Shown: positions 18,223-27,105, numbered from the stretch's first letter. The stretch: 64,000 nt of DNA from Solirubrobacter soli DSM 22325 (GCF_000423665.1 NZ_AUIK01000034.1:1-64000), one strand, 5' to 3'. Notes: a model not told the origin generated them from the sequence alone. Numbers and translations: made by a program.

Positions 18223-19712
18223 GCACCACCCTGCTCGAAACCATCGACCACGTCATCGCCGGCGCGCCGACCGCCGGCGCTTCGACTCGCACCGCACCGG
18301 TCTACGACCCCGCCACCGGCCGCGTCCAGCGCAACGTGCTGCTCGCCGAGTCGGCCGACGTCGACGCCGCCGTCCAAGCCGCCAAGGCCGCGTTCGCCAA
18401 GTGGAGCGATGTGTCCGTCACGCGCCGTGCTCGGGTGATGTTCGCCTTCCGCGAGCTCGTTCACCAGCACACCGACGAGCTGGCGCGGATCATCTCCGCC
18501 GAGCACGGCAAGACATTCGACGACGCCCGCGGTGAGGTCGTGCGGGGCATGGAGGTCGTGGAGTTCGCGTGTGGCATCGCCGAGCTGACCAAGGGCGAGT
18601 TCTCCGATCAGGTCTCCACCGGCGTCGACCTGCACTCGTTCCGGCAGCCACTCGGCGTGTGCGCGGGGATCACGCCGTTCAATTTCCCGATCATGGTCCC
18701 GATGTGGATGCACCCGATCGCGATCGCGACCGGGAACACGTTCGTGCTCAAGCCCTCAGAGCGCGATCCGAGCGTCTCGAACCTGATCGCTGAGCTCTAC
18801 GCGGAAGCCGGGCTCCCGGACGGCGTGTTCAACGTGGTGCACGGGGACAAGGTCGCCGTCGACGCGCTCCTGGACCACCCTGACGTCGCCGCGATCAGCT
18901 TCGTCGGGTCAACGCCGATCGCCAAGTACATCCACGACCGTGCGTCCGCACAGGGCAAGCGCGTCCAGGCGCTCGGGGGCGCGAAGAACCACGCGGTCGT
19001 CATGCCCGACGCGGACCTGGACTTCGCTGCCAATCACCTGACTGCCGCCGGGTACGGGAGCGCCGGCCAGCGGTGCATGGCGATCAGCATCGCCGTGGCC
19101 GTCGGCGACGTGGGCGACGAGCTCGTCGAGCGTCTGCGGGCGAAGGCGCTGGAGGTCAAGGTCGGCCCCGGTCTCGAGCCCGATTCCGAGATGGGACCGG
19201 TCGTGACCGCGGCCGCCCGCGGACGCATTGCCGGCTACGTCGAGGAGACCACCGCCGACGTCATCGTCGACGGCCGCGACCTGCAGATCGACGGCGACGG
19301 GTTCTGGATCGGCCCGACCCTGCTCGACAACGTCACCACCGACATGGCCGCCTACACCGACGAGATCTTCGGCCCCGTGCTGGCCGTCATCCGCGTCCCA
19401 ACCCTCGACGACGCCATCGAGCTCATCAACGCCAACGCCTACGCCAACGGCACCGCGATCTTCACCGGCTCCGGCCAAGCCGCCCGCGAGTTCCAGCGCC
19501 GCATCCAGGTCGGCATGATCGGCATTAACGTCCCGATCCCGGTCCCGCTCGCCTTCTACTCCTTCGGCGGCTGGAAGGACTCGCTCTTCGGCGACCACCA
19601 CATCCACGGCCCCGAAGGCGTGAAGTTCTACACGCGCGCCAAGGCCGTCACCACCCGCTGGCCCAACCAGGCGCCGGAGAAGACGCACATGCACTTCCCA
19701 ACCGCCAGCTAA
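18219..19712 (+). CDS. iolA: CoA-acylating methylmalonate/malonate-semialdehyde dehydrogenase
   Basis: A 497-residue aldehyde dehydrogenase of the MmsA/IolA type. NAD-binding segment: GITPFNFPIMVPMWMHPIAI, then SFVGSTPIAKYI. The catalytic Cys is in GSAGQRCMAIS near residue 287. The GGAKNH motif lacks the Glu used by hydrolytic ALDHs, as expected for CoA-dependent members. Converts malonate semialdehyde to acetyl-CoA and CO2. Last gene of the cluster A operon, in GTGA overlap with iolD. A short GC-rich hairpin (GCCTGC...GCAGGC, 19722-19736) follows but has no T-tract. Confidence 0.94.
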
Positions 19713-19757
19713 GCGACCGCTGCCTGCGGAGCAGGCGCTCCAACCGCCAGGGCCTCG

Positions 19758-20138
19758 TTAAGGGCGGCGCGGCCCTGGTCGTTGGCTGCGCCGACCCGGC
19801 GTGGACGGCGAACGTAGCCCTCGTGGCCGGACGGCGCGATAGGGGAGCTCGAGCAACGAGCGCTGCGCGTTCTCGTCGGGAAGGGCGTGCAGTGACTCGA
19901 TCCCGCCAGCCATCTCGGCTAGTTCCAGGTCCGGGACCTCAAGTGCCAGGCGTCCGGCCCAGCGAACCGCGGCTGCTTCGAAACGGTCCTCGTCGCGATC
20001 GTCGATGACGATCATCATCGCGAGGGCGTCGCGCAACGCGACCCAGCCGAGCTCGGCAGCAGCGGCGTGAATGAGGGGCAGGTTGCCCGCGCGAATGGCG
20101 CGTTGGGACCGTGAGTAGGGCGATCCGTCGCTCGTCAT
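19758..20138 (-). CDS. Hypothetical protein
   Basis: A 126-residue frame from the ATG at 20138 (MTSDGSPYSRSQRAIRAGN). It is largely helical (LIHAAAAELGWVALRDALAMM, then AAAVRWAGRLALEVPDLELAEMA) with an Arg/Pro-rich tail of about 25 residues. No domain recognised. Separated from the zinc-ribbon gene by only about 35 bases on the same strand, so it may be the last gene of a small operon with 20451 and 20173. Confidence 0.5.
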   Translation of the reverse strand: MTSDGSPYSRSQRAIRAGNLPLIHAAAAELGWVALRDALAMMIVIDDRDEDRFEAAAVRWAGRLALEVPDLELAEMAGGIESLHALPDENAQRSLLELPYRAVRPRGLRSPSTPGRRSQRPGPRRP

Positions 20139-20172
20139 GTACGAACGTATGTTCGCACAGGTAGCGGCGGAT

Positions 20173-20454
20173 TCAGGCGCACCCGGCGGGCCCTTCGCAG
20201 CAGCTTTCGACGACCTGACCGCAGGCGCGGCACTGCACGTGCGAGCGCACCCAGAACAGGCTCTCGCGCGCACCGCACCAGGGGCACGGGTCTGACTGGG
20301 AGTTCGTGGCCGGCTCAGTCGCTGGGTCTGCGGACATGGTGTCGGGTGTGTCCTCGGTGCCGGACGACGCCGGCGGCGCGTCGAGCGGGCGCGCCGCCGG
20401 AGACGGTCGGTCGGCGACCAGGGCGACGGTCGCTTCGACGTTGCGCGCCGTCAA
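20173..20454 (-). CDS. Small zinc-ribbon protein
   Basis: A 93-residue protein with a Pro/Ala-rich N-terminus and a C-terminal zinc ribbon: CPWCGARESLFW, then VQCRACGQVVESCCEG. The TTG start overlaps the stop of the HicB-like gene (TTGA), implying coupling. Zinc ribbons of this size usually bind nucleic acid or protein. No specific role is visible. Confidence 0.5.
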   Translation of the reverse strand: MTARNVEATVALVADRPSPAARPLDAPPASSGTEDTPDTMSADPATEPATNSQSDPCPWCGARESLFWVRSHVQCRACGQVVESCCEGPAGCA

Positions 20455-20714
20455 CGATCGTGTCCCAGGTCGCGCTCGACCGCACGGACGGTCAGAACGT
20501 CGAGGTGGACGCGCTCGTGCTCGGTGCCGTTCTCACGCGCCGGTTCGATGGCCAAGGTCTCCATCAGCGCATCGAGGGCCAACTCGCGCGCCTCGTCTCG
20601 CGATGCGCCCGCGGTGATGACGGACGGGACGGCTGGGATGCGCGCCGTCGTCCAGCCGTTCTCGGCCGGCTCGAACGTGATCGTCACCTCCGTCCCAAAC
20701 AGCTTCCGCGCCAC
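20451..20714 (-). CDS. HicB-like antitoxin-type protein
   Basis: An 87-residue protein from GTG 20714, preceded by GGGAGTAG. The longer frame adds unconserved residues. It has a HicB-like partial RNase H fold: ITFEPAENGWTTARIPAVPSVITAGASRDEARELALDALMETL. HicB normally neutralises the HicA mRNA interferase, but no HicA-like ORF is adjacent. The coupled gene at 20173 is a zinc-ribbon protein instead. It may be an orphan antitoxin or a regulator. Confidence 0.6.
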   Translation of the reverse strand: MARKLFGTEVTITFEPAENGWTTARIPAVPSVITAGASRDEARELALDALMETLAIEPARENGTEHERVHLDVLTVRAVERDLGHDR

Positions 20715-21061
20715 ATCTACTCCCTTCGTCGGAATGGACACGATAGGTCCAGCCGCTCGGAACTGGCCCCCTCCTCGCGGACACGACACCGCACGAGTCC
20801 TCCGATCGACACTGCATTCTCGAGATTCCAGAACCGGGCACGCAGTTGCACTTCTTCCGAAGATGCTGTGGGCGCTGCGCGATTTGGGTCGTGTGGGAGC
20901 CTCGGAGCGGCGAGCTGACCCAGCATTTGCATGTCGCCTTCGGGGCTGACCGCACGCGTTGTGTCGCTCGCCGCGTCCGAGGGTTGCCGACCTGACCTCA
21001 TAGGAGCGTGGCCTAGACGCCCGGAATGAAGTGCTGTCGGCCGGCGATCCGCTTCAACGCG
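20715..21061. other. Intergenic region, left flank of the second IS110
   Basis: No supportable gene. It holds the left end of the IS110 copy (CATAGGAGC at 20999-21007) and about 55-70 bases between that end and the transposase start. Overlapping frames here are low-complexity and appear spurious. Confidence 0.5.
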
Positions 21062-22147
21062 ATGGGAAGGGGATCAGCGGTGATCGTAATCGGCATCGAT
21101 GCGCACAAGCAGACGCACACGGCGGCGGTCGTCGACGAGGCGGGGCGGTTGCTGGACGAGGTCACGGTGACGGCCGATGCGGCGGGGCATCAGGAGTTGA
21201 TGCGCTTTGCGGCGCGTAGCGGCCTGGAGCGGGTGTGGGCGGTCGAGGACTGCCGGCACGTGTCCGGCGCGCTGGAGCGGTTCCTGTTGCAGGCGGGGCA
21301 GACGGTGGTGCGGGTGCCGCCGAAGTTGATGGCCGGTCAGCGCAAGGCGGCGCGCCGGTTTGGCAAGAGCGACTCGATCGACGCGCTGGCCGTCGGGCGG
21401 GCGCTGCTGCGCGAACCGGACCTGCCGCGGGCGCGGATGGCCGGCCCGGAGCGCGAGATCGCGCTGCTGGTCGACTTCCGCGCCGAGCTGGTCGTGGAGT
21501 CCACGCAGCTGCAATCGCGGCTGCGCTGGCTGTTGCATGACATCGATCCCGAGCTTGAGCCGTGCGCGCGTGGGCTGGCCAACCACGGCGTGCTGGTCAG
21601 GGTCGGGCGCCAGCTGGCCCGCCGGGAGCAGTCAGCCCAGGTCCGGATCGGCCGCCGGCTCGTGCTACGGCTGCGGGAGCTGTGCCGTCAGATCAAAGAG
21701 CTCGAGCGCGAGCTCGCGCCGCTGGTCACGGCGCACGCGCCGGGCTCTTGAACATCCCGGGCTGCGGCGTGATCACCGCGGCGCGCATCCTGGCCGAGGT
21801 CGCCGGCGTCGAGCGCTTCCGCACCGACGCGCAACTGGCGCTCTACGCCGGGGCGGCGCCGATCGAGGCCTCCTCGGGCAAACGCCGCCGCTACCGGCTC
21901 AACCGCCGCGGCAACCGACGCCTGAACAGCGCGCTGTACGTGATCGTGCTCACCCAGGCGCGCATCCACCCGCCCGCTCGCGCCTACCTCGCTCGCCGCC
22001 GCCAAGAAGGCAAGACCACCGCGGAAGCCATCCGCGCGCTCAAACGCCACCTGATCCGCCACATCTTCCACGTCCTCATGCAGGCCCGCGCCACCGCGGC
22101 CCCGCCCGTCCCAGCCCAGCTCACCCTCCCAGACTTGACATAGGAGC
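20999..22147 (+). mobile_element. IS110-family element with frameshifted transposase
   Basis: Bounded by the direct repeat CATAGGAGC at 20999-21007 and 22139-22147. Similar short flanking sequences straddle the crossover core of IS110 elements. It contains one transposase in two frames. It lies inside the accessory island between the two inositol clusters. Confidence 0.6.
21080..22143 (+). pseudogene. IS110-family transposase, single frameshift
   Basis: The N-terminal DEDD domain reads VIVIGIDAHKQTHTAAVVDEAG from GTG 21080 (ATG 21062 is an alternative start), then VWAVEDCRHVSG, KSDSIDALAVGRALL and ARMAGPEREIALL. The frame ends at 21751. The C-terminal Transposase_20 domain continues one frame over: GLLNIPGCGVITAARILAEV, LALYAGAAPIEASSGKRRR and RLNRRGNRRLNSALY, to 22143. 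Restoring one G in the run near 21740 (GCCGGGCTC) would rejoin them. Natural decay, a sequencing error in a G run, or programmed frameshifting are all possible. Confidence 0.85.
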
Positions 22148-22181
22148 AACTTGATGTATACAGCTGCGCCACAGTCACAAC

Positions 22182-22598
22182 GTGGGGCGCAAGAGTCGAT
22201 CGAAGCGCGAGCGACGTGGGTCTGAGGTAGGGCAGGCGGTCCCCGCCGTTCCGCCGACGGACGACCAGTATTCGACGCGCGTCGCTGCGGTGGACGCAGC
22301 GTCGGCGGCGCCACGCGGGCGGCCGGCGCGGCCGGGCCACGTGGGCGCTCGAGTCGCTCGCGTCGCGGTGGACGATGCGACCTGGGCCGCGTTTCGGGAG
22401 CTGTGCGGAGACACGCCGGCGAGTATCCGTCTCGGCCAGCTCGTGGAGGCCGACCTGCGGCGCGCTCGTGCGGCAACGCCCGAGTCCGACGCGGTGGCCG
22501 CGGTCCGGGCGATTCGCGCGCACGCCGACCAGTTGGAGGCATTGATTCGACAGCGAGGTCCGGCGGGCGAGAGTGTCGAGGGCTCGCCGAGGACATAA
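22182..22598 (+). CDS. Hypothetical protein
   Basis: A 138-residue protein from GTG 22182. The N-terminal half is basic and Ala/Pro-rich (GRKSRSKRERRG). The C-terminal half is helical: VAVDDATWAAFRELCGDTPASIR, then LGQLVEADLRRARA and a short coiled-coil-like end. The middle resembles small ribbon-helix-helix or plasmid-type DNA-binding proteins, but this is weak. It lies directly upstream of the AbiE promoter. Confidence 0.5.
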   Translation: MGRKSRSKRERRGSEVGQAVPAVPPTDDQYSTRVAAVDAASAAPRGRPARPGHVGARVARVAVDDATWAAFRELCGDTPASIRLGQLVEADLRRARAATPESDAVAAVRAIRAHADQLEALIRQRGPAGESVEGSPRT

Positions 22599-22601
22599 TC
22601 G

Positions 22602-22617
22602 AACAGAATGTTCTGTT
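22602..22617. promoter_or_regulatory. Palindrome upstream of the AbiE operon
   Basis: Inverted repeat AACAGAA-TG-TTCTGTT, 7-bp arms, about 20 bases upstream of the -35 region. AbiEi antitoxins are known to autoregulate through inverted repeats, so this is a candidate AbiEi operator. Confidence 0.55.
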
Positions 22618-22635
22618 GCGTCCAGGTTAGACCCT

Positions 22636-22672
22636 TTGGATGAAATAGAACACTACGTGCTATCTTGTCCAC
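22636..22672 (+). promoter_or_regulatory. Promoter of the AbiE operon (leaderless)
   Basis: A -10-like TATCTT at 22661-22666 lies six bases before the GTG at 22673, so the transcript would start at or next to the start codon. A weak -35 TTGGAT (22636-22641) is 19 bases upstream. No Shine-Dalgarno is present, consistent with leaderless translation common in actinobacteria. Confidence 0.55.
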
Positions 22673-23251
22673 GTGCCCGGCGCCGTCTTCACCGAGCTCG
22701 TCGAAGTTGCGAACGAGCAATACGGGTTCCTGACGCCGGAGGACGCTCGCGAGCTGGACATCGACCCGATCAACCTCGTGCGCATGTTTGAACGAGGCCA
22801 TCTGGAGCGGCGCTCGACGGGCGTGTACCGGATGCGGTTGACGCCGCCGAGCCCCCTGGATGCCTATATGGAGGCGACGCTCTGGCCTGGGCGTGGGGTG
22901 CGTGGGGTGTTGTCCGACGAGACGGCGCTCGATCTCTACGGGCTGAGCGACGTCAATCCAGCGAAGATCGATGTCACGGTGCCGCGGGCGCATCGCATCC
23001 GTCGCAAGATCCCTTCGGTGTACCGGATTCATCACGAAGACCTGCCGGACAGTGATGTCACGTTGTTCGAGGGGATTCCGATCGTGACTCCTGCGCGTGC
23101 GATACGACAGGCTCACGCGTCGCACGTTGGGCCGGCGCTGGTGAGCCAAGCGATCGACCAAGGGGAGCGGAACGGGCGGCTGACGCGCCGCGAGGCGGGC
23201 GAGTTGCGGAATGAGCTCGGCGTGAAGCGAGGGACGGGAGTCCGGCGCTGA
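22673..23251 (+). CDS. abiEi: AbiEi-family antitoxin (type IV toxin-antitoxin)
   Basis: A 192-residue protein. The N-terminal winged helix FTELVEVANEQYGFLTPEDA, then LVRMFERGHLERRSTGVYRM, is the AbiEi DNA-binding domain. The C-terminal part (SDETALDLYGLSDVNPAKIDVTVP, then GIPIVTPARAIRQA) is the AbiEi antitoxin domain. It counteracts the AbiEii nucleotidyltransferase encoded directly downstream and represses its own promoter. The GTG start follows a -10 element directly. The stop overlaps the presumed start of abiEii. Confidence 0.85.
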   Translation: MPGAVFTELVEVANEQYGFLTPEDARELDIDPINLVRMFERGHLERRSTGVYRMRLTPPSPLDAYMEATLWPGRGVRGVLSDETALDLYGLSDVNPAKIDVTVPRAHRIRRKIPSVYRIHHEDLPDSDVTLFEGIPIVTPARAIRQAHASHVGPALVSQAIDQGERNGRLTRREAGELRNELGVKRGTGVRR

Positions 23252-24126
23252 GCGCTGAATTCAGGCCGCCGCGGCGTCCGCCGGTCCGGCACAACCACCT
23301 TGAGCGCCTGATCGACAGCTACGGCAAGGTCCACGGGCTTGCCGTCCAGCGGACCCGGCGGTGGCTCTCGGTGATGGCGCTCATCGGCGCGTTGGATCGG
23401 GTGCGCGCCAACGACGGGCCGCGGTTCATCGTCAAGGGCGGTGTCTCGATCGAGCTGCGACTGGGGCTGCGGGTTCGAGCAACCAAAGATGTCGACCTAG
23501 TGTTCCGGGGCGATGCCAACGAGATGCTCGACGCGTTGGAGGATGCGTTCGAGCAGCCATATGTGGGCTTCGCGTTCCGGCGCAAGGGCGAGGTCGAGGA
23601 CATCCGCGACACCGGTAGCCGGCGACTCGAGGTTCAGCTCAGCTTCGGCGGGCCGGAGTGGCAGACGCTGCAGTTGGAGATCGCCAAGCCGGAGGCGGAC
23701 GAGATCGAGTTGGTGCCGGTTGCGGTCGGGATCGGCGACTTCGGCCTTGACGGACCTGAGGAGGTCGCATGCCTCTCACTTCGATTCCAGGTCGCACAGA
23801 AGCTCCATGCCGTGACCGAGCAGCCGCCTGGTCGCGAGAACTTGCGGTTCTGGGACCTGATCGATCTGATGCTGCTCGAAGAGTTGCTCGAGGATGACCT
23901 TGCCGAGGTTCGCGAAGCCGCGGAGACTGTCTTCATTGCTCGCCGGACACACGAATGGCCGCCGGATCTTGTCGTCCCGGAATCGTGGCGCGAGCCGTAT
24001 AACCGCACCGCGAGCAAGCTCGACGCCGAGCTGCCCGTCGAGGTCGATCAAGCGGCGGAGCGAGTCAGAGCGCTCATCGCGCGGATTGAGACGTCCCGAA
24101 CAGGGTCCCGAACTGAGCACATCTGA
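23248..24126 (+). CDS. abiEii: AbiEii/AbiGii-family nucleotidyltransferase toxin
   Basis: The toxin of the pair. Motif block: VKGGVSIELRLGLRVRATKDVDLVF, the GGxx...xDxD nucleotidyltransferase core with catalytic aspartates, followed by IADFG-type and LRFQVAQKLHAVTEQPPGRENLRFWDLIDLMLL with the conserved QKLHA segment. The first ATG/GTG in frame (23368-23371) would cut off the conserved N-terminal helix (GLAVQRTRRWLSVMALIGAL). The frame is open back to CTG 23248, which overlaps the antitoxin stop as CTGA. I therefore give 23248, giving about 292 residues, but a non-ATG start is unproven. Confidence 0.78.
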   Translation: MSAEFRPPRRPPVRHNHLERLIDSYGKVHGLAVQRTRRWLSVMALIGALDRVRANDGPRFIVKGGVSIELRLGLRVRATKDVDLVFRGDANEMLDALEDAFEQPYVGFAFRRKGEVEDIRDTGSRRLEVQLSFGGPEWQTLQLEIAKPEADEIELVPVAVGIGDFGLDGPEEVACLSLRFQVAQKLHAVTEQPPGRENLRFWDLIDLMLLEELLEDDLAEVREAAETVFIARRTHEWPPDLVVPESWREPYNRTASKLDAELPVEVDQAAERVRALIARIETSRTGSRTEHI

Positions 24127-24165
24127 GGCACGCTGAGCGCTACTCAGCGCCGGTAGAATCGGTTG

Positions 24166-24212
24166 AATGAAGCCGAAAAGACCTGCATATCGGCAACTTC
24201 TAATCCGCAGGT
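24166..24212 (+). repeat. att-like 47-bp repeat, copy 1 (tRNA-Arg anticodon-arm fragment)
   Basis: 45 of 47 bases match 53561-53607. It contains ACTTCTAATCCGCAGG, the anticodon loop and 3' stem of a tRNA-Arg(UCU), plus inverted arms ACCTGC/GCAGGT. In this copy the T-arm and acceptor end are missing, and capsid-gene DNA follows directly. Looks like a damaged attachment site. Confidence 0.65.
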
Positions 24213-25065
24213 TCGACTTGCGCGCTTCTCGGGCCACCGTGTCCTTGACGACTGCCAAGCCATCGGGGTCGTTGACGCCCACGTCCCGCGGGCGATCACG
24301 CGGACCACCGTGCCGTCCGCGTTGAAGGCGAATTGCTCCGACACGGCAACGCTCGCGTCTTCGCGCACGGCGACGACGATTTGGTCCGCTTGGGCGACGA
24401 CGGCGGTTCCGGCGGGGACGGCGGGCGTCGGCCAAATCACCAAGCCCGCGATGGTCGCCGCCATGCCGCCTTCGGTGGTGCCGATCAACGGGCGGTCGTC
24501 GGCGCCGGTCGCTAGCTGTAGCGCCGTGAGGTCCACGGGGTTGACGTAGACGGCGTTCGGCGTGCCGCCCGCCGCGCGCACCATGCCGGCGCCCGAGACG
24601 ATGCCCGCGTAGTTGGGCGCGCCGTCGAATCCGAGGCAACGGCGGGGCGATGTTCAGGATGCCCGTGGGTTGCTTGCCGCCCGTGCCGTTGAACATCGCT
24701 TTGTCGGCCGCGAGCGCGACCGACCGGACCATCTTCTCGCCCACGCTGTTCAAGACGTTGGCGTTGGAGTCGGCCACCGTCTCATTCGAAAGGGTGCAGA
24801 GCGCCGCGACCTTTTGCGGCGTGAGAACCATGTCCACACCGGGCGGGCACCATTCTCCGATGACTTCCAATTCGTCGTACCAGTTCGTGGCGGCGTCGCC
24901 CGTGAACTTCGGGACGTGAACCGCCTTGCCGGTCGTGCGGACTTCGGTGGCGCCGGACACGAGAAGCACACTCGCCGCCGACAAGTTATCCAGCACATAC
25001 GCGGCCCATTCTTCGGGCGCGACCCCGGCGCCAAGACCACCGGCCGGGAATTCGGTGATGGGCAT
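24213..25065 (-). pseudogene. HK97-type major capsid protein gene, two frameshifts, 3' truncated
   Basis: The N-terminal third is intact from ATG 25065 (MPITEFPAGGLGAG, WAAYVLDNLSAASVLLVSGATE, TLSNETVADSNANVLN, TGGKQPTGILNIAPP). The frame shifts near 24640, and the middle (GMVRAAGGTPNAVYVNPVDL, DDRPLIGTTEGGM, VAVREDASVAVSEQFAFNADG) reads one frame over to about 24285. The last part (RDVGVNDPDGLAVVKDTV) returns to the first frame. The order matches the intact copy at 54553-55410. The coding end runs into the att-like repeat. Confidence 0.82.
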
Positions 25066-25308
25066 TCGCCCTTCCCTTCATGCGAAGGAAAACGGGCGCG
25101 CGTGCCCACCGGGCGGATCGCGCGGGCGTCGCGGACGCCTAGCGGGTGTGAGGCGCGACGGCCGCTGGCCGTGGAGTGCGCTTCTACAACGAAGGCTACC
25201 GGGCGCTAGAGCGTCCGCACCATGTTGGAAAATCTCTCCTGGCCCGTATCAAGGCGACAACCGGGCGAAGGAGTGGCCGTTGATTAGGAATCCGCAGAGG
25301 TAAAGCGC
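25066..25308. other. Integrase-start remnant and intergenic DNA
   Basis: Directly after the capsid start, about 25066-25145 resembles the sequence at 55411-55500 that leads into the intact integrase (GCGAAGGAA, GCGCGTG, CGCGGGCG blocks). A TAG soon closes the frame. The rest holds nothing I can name. Confidence 0.4.
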
Positions 25309-25578
25309 ATGGGAGCCATCGCGCCGCTATGGGCGGTTGCGATTGGCTCAGTTCTCGTCTTCTTGGTCGGCGTCGGCGCCGTAGTCGCGTTGTGCCTCAG
25401 GGCGCTACGGGAAGGTGCCGACTTCGAGGGCGAGATAAAAGCGCCATCGTTCAGCCTCAAAATCCGTTCGGGAAGCGCCCGAGAATCGGGCCTGGCACGC
25501 CGGAACAACGCGCACGAAGACAAGGGCCCAACCCAAGAGGGACGACCGGAGTTGCGGACCGCCGAGCCGCCCAGCTAA
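25309..25578 (+). CDS. Small membrane protein
   Basis: An 89-residue protein with one strong N-terminal transmembrane helix (GAIAPLWAVAIGSVLVFLVGVGAVVALCLRAL) and a charged cytoplasmic tail. Similar in plan to the membrane protein at 53939 next to the intact capsid copy, but without clear sequence similarity. Belongs to the capsid-remnant island by position. A hairpin terminator lies downstream. Confidence 0.5.
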   Translation: MGAIAPLWAVAIGSVLVFLVGVGAVVALCLRALREGADFEGEIKAPSFSLKIRSGSARESGLARRNNAHEDKGPTQEGRPELRTAEPPS

Positions 25579-26067
25579 GAGGGCATTGATCGCGGCGGGA
25601 CCGCACGAATCGGACGACAAACGGTTCTCGGTTTCGGAGGGGTTCTCACGTTCGGTGAGGCCCCTCCACTTTGTCGGCGGCGCGCACGATGGCGGGCGAG
25701 TAGACCACGACCGTCCGGGCGACGTGGACGCCGAGCGGCGCCGCCTGTAGCCACGGGCTTCGGTTCGGCCGGACGACGGTCGCTTGGTTCCAGCCGCGTG
25801 AGAGGAACGACAACAACGGACTCAGCGATGCCCGCAGTCCAGCGACTGGCGCGCAGCTCCGTCGACGTGTCTGAATGCCCACTCCCGGCGGCGTTGTCGT
25901 CGAAGCTGAAGCCCGTTTCGTATTGGCCCGATCGCACGGAAACGATTCCATCGTGAAACGTATTCAGCGGCCTACGACGGGCGGGAGGTGACAACTGGGC
26001 GGGTTCCGCGCGCCCGCGGGCTCGACGCCGCCGACGGGCGAGGGTAGGTCGGCTGTGCGCCGTCGGG
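25579..26067. other. Intergenic region between the capsid remnant and cluster B
   Basis: No convincing gene. Frames here are Arg/Pro-rich and unconserved. Contains the terminator at 25636-25673. The right edge of the accessory island probably lies here. Confidence 0.4.
25636..25673 (+). terminator. Intrinsic terminator-like hairpin
   Basis: Outer arms GGAGGGG and CCCCTCC with an inner stem CTCAC/GTGAG around GTTCG, followed by ACTTTGT. A strong stem with a weak T-tract. Placed to end the transcript of the small membrane protein. Confidence 0.55.
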
Positions 26068-27105
26068 TCAGCCCTGTGCAGCGATGCCGGCGGAGTCCGC
26101 CGGAGTGCAGCCGCAAGAGCGGCGGATCGTGAGCTCAACCGGAAGGCGGATCTCGAGCGACCGCGGCTGAGCGCCGTCACGCAGGGCATCGAGCAACTGC
26201 CGCGCGGCCACCCGTCCAAGTTCGCGCTCATCGCGCATCAGGGCGGTGAGTTGGGGCTCGATGAACGCCCCGAAGAACGGGTCGTCGAAGGACACAATCG
26301 CGAGGTCGTCGGGGACGCGGAGCCCGTGGTCGCGTGCGGCTTGGATCGCGCCGAGGGCCAACGTGTCGCTAGCAGCCACGACAGCCTGGGGGTGCTCGGC
26401 GAGTTCCAGGAGATCACGCATCGCGGCCGTTCCGCTCTCCGGGGACCAGCTGCCGTCTGAGAGGACGATCAGCTCTGGAGGGACGGGCAGCTCGCGTCGC
26501 CCCATGGCGTCTCGGTAGCCCTCCAAGCGCTCCACGCCGGAGGTGAGGACCGCCGGTGCCCCAAGGTAGGCGATGCGCCGATACCCGTGGAAGTCGGCGA
26601 GGTGGCCGACCAGCACGTCCATGCCTTCCTTGTTGGCCTGTGCCACGTTGGCGTAGCCAAGGCCGGGCTCGAGGCTGTCGAAGAACACGGTGGGAACCGA
26701 CGGCGCCTCTGAGACGCCTCCCGAACTGGCCATCAGGATTCCCGCGACTTCGTGCGCGAGCAGCGACTTCAGGGCGGCCTGCTCGCGCTTCGGCTGACGC
26801 TCGGTGTTCATCACGAGGATCTGATAACCGGCGGCTTCGAGGACGTCCTGCATGGCCTTGGTCGCGCGCCCATAGAACCCGTGGGCGATGTCGGGAACGA
26901 TGACGCCGATCAGCATCGAGCTGCCGCTGCGCAGCGAGCGGGCCATGCGGTTCGGCACGTAGCCCATACGGCGCGCCGAGGCCTGCACCCGTTTGCGCGT
27001 GTCGTCGCGGACGGCTGGGTGGCCCGAGAGCGCGCGCGAGGCTGTGCCGAGCGATACGCCCGCGTCAGCCGCAACTTCAACGATGGTCGGCTTGGCCTTC
27101 GCCAT
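26068..27105 (-). CDS. LacI-family transcriptional regulator of cluster B
   Basis: A 345-residue repressor. HTH and hinge: PTIVEVAADAGVSLGTASRAL, then VRDDTRKRVQASARRMGYVPN and MARSLRSGSS. The effector domain has IGVIVPDIAHGFYG, AVVAASDTLALGAIQAARD and IVSFDDPFFGAFIEPQLT. The C-terminal IRRSCGC is typical. Divergent from the transporter operon at 27274, with repeated half-sites between. It is not a close paralog of the cluster A regulator and its operator sequence is different, so the two clusters are probably controlled separately. Confidence 0.9.
   Translation of the reverse strand: MAKAKPTIVEVAADAGVSLGTASRALSGHPAVRDDTRKRVQASARRMGYVPNRMARSLRSGSSMLIGVIVPDIAHGFYGRATKAMQDVLEAAGYQILVMNTERQPKREQAALKSLLAHEVAGILMASSGGVSEAPSVPTVFFDSLEPGLGYANVAQANKEGMDVLVGHLADFHGYRRIAYLGAPAVLTSGVERLEGYRDAMGRRELPVPPELIVLSDGSWSPESGTAAMRDLLELAEHPQAVVAASDTLALGAIQAARDHGLRVPDDLAIVSFDDPFFGAFIEPQLTALMRDERELGRVAARQLLDALRDGAQPRSLEIRLPVELTIRRSCGCTPADSAGIAAQG

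Noticed and set aside
19722..19736. Terminator after cluster A iolA
   Set aside because: A short GCCTGC/GCAGGC hairpin without T-tract. Noted but too weak to list.
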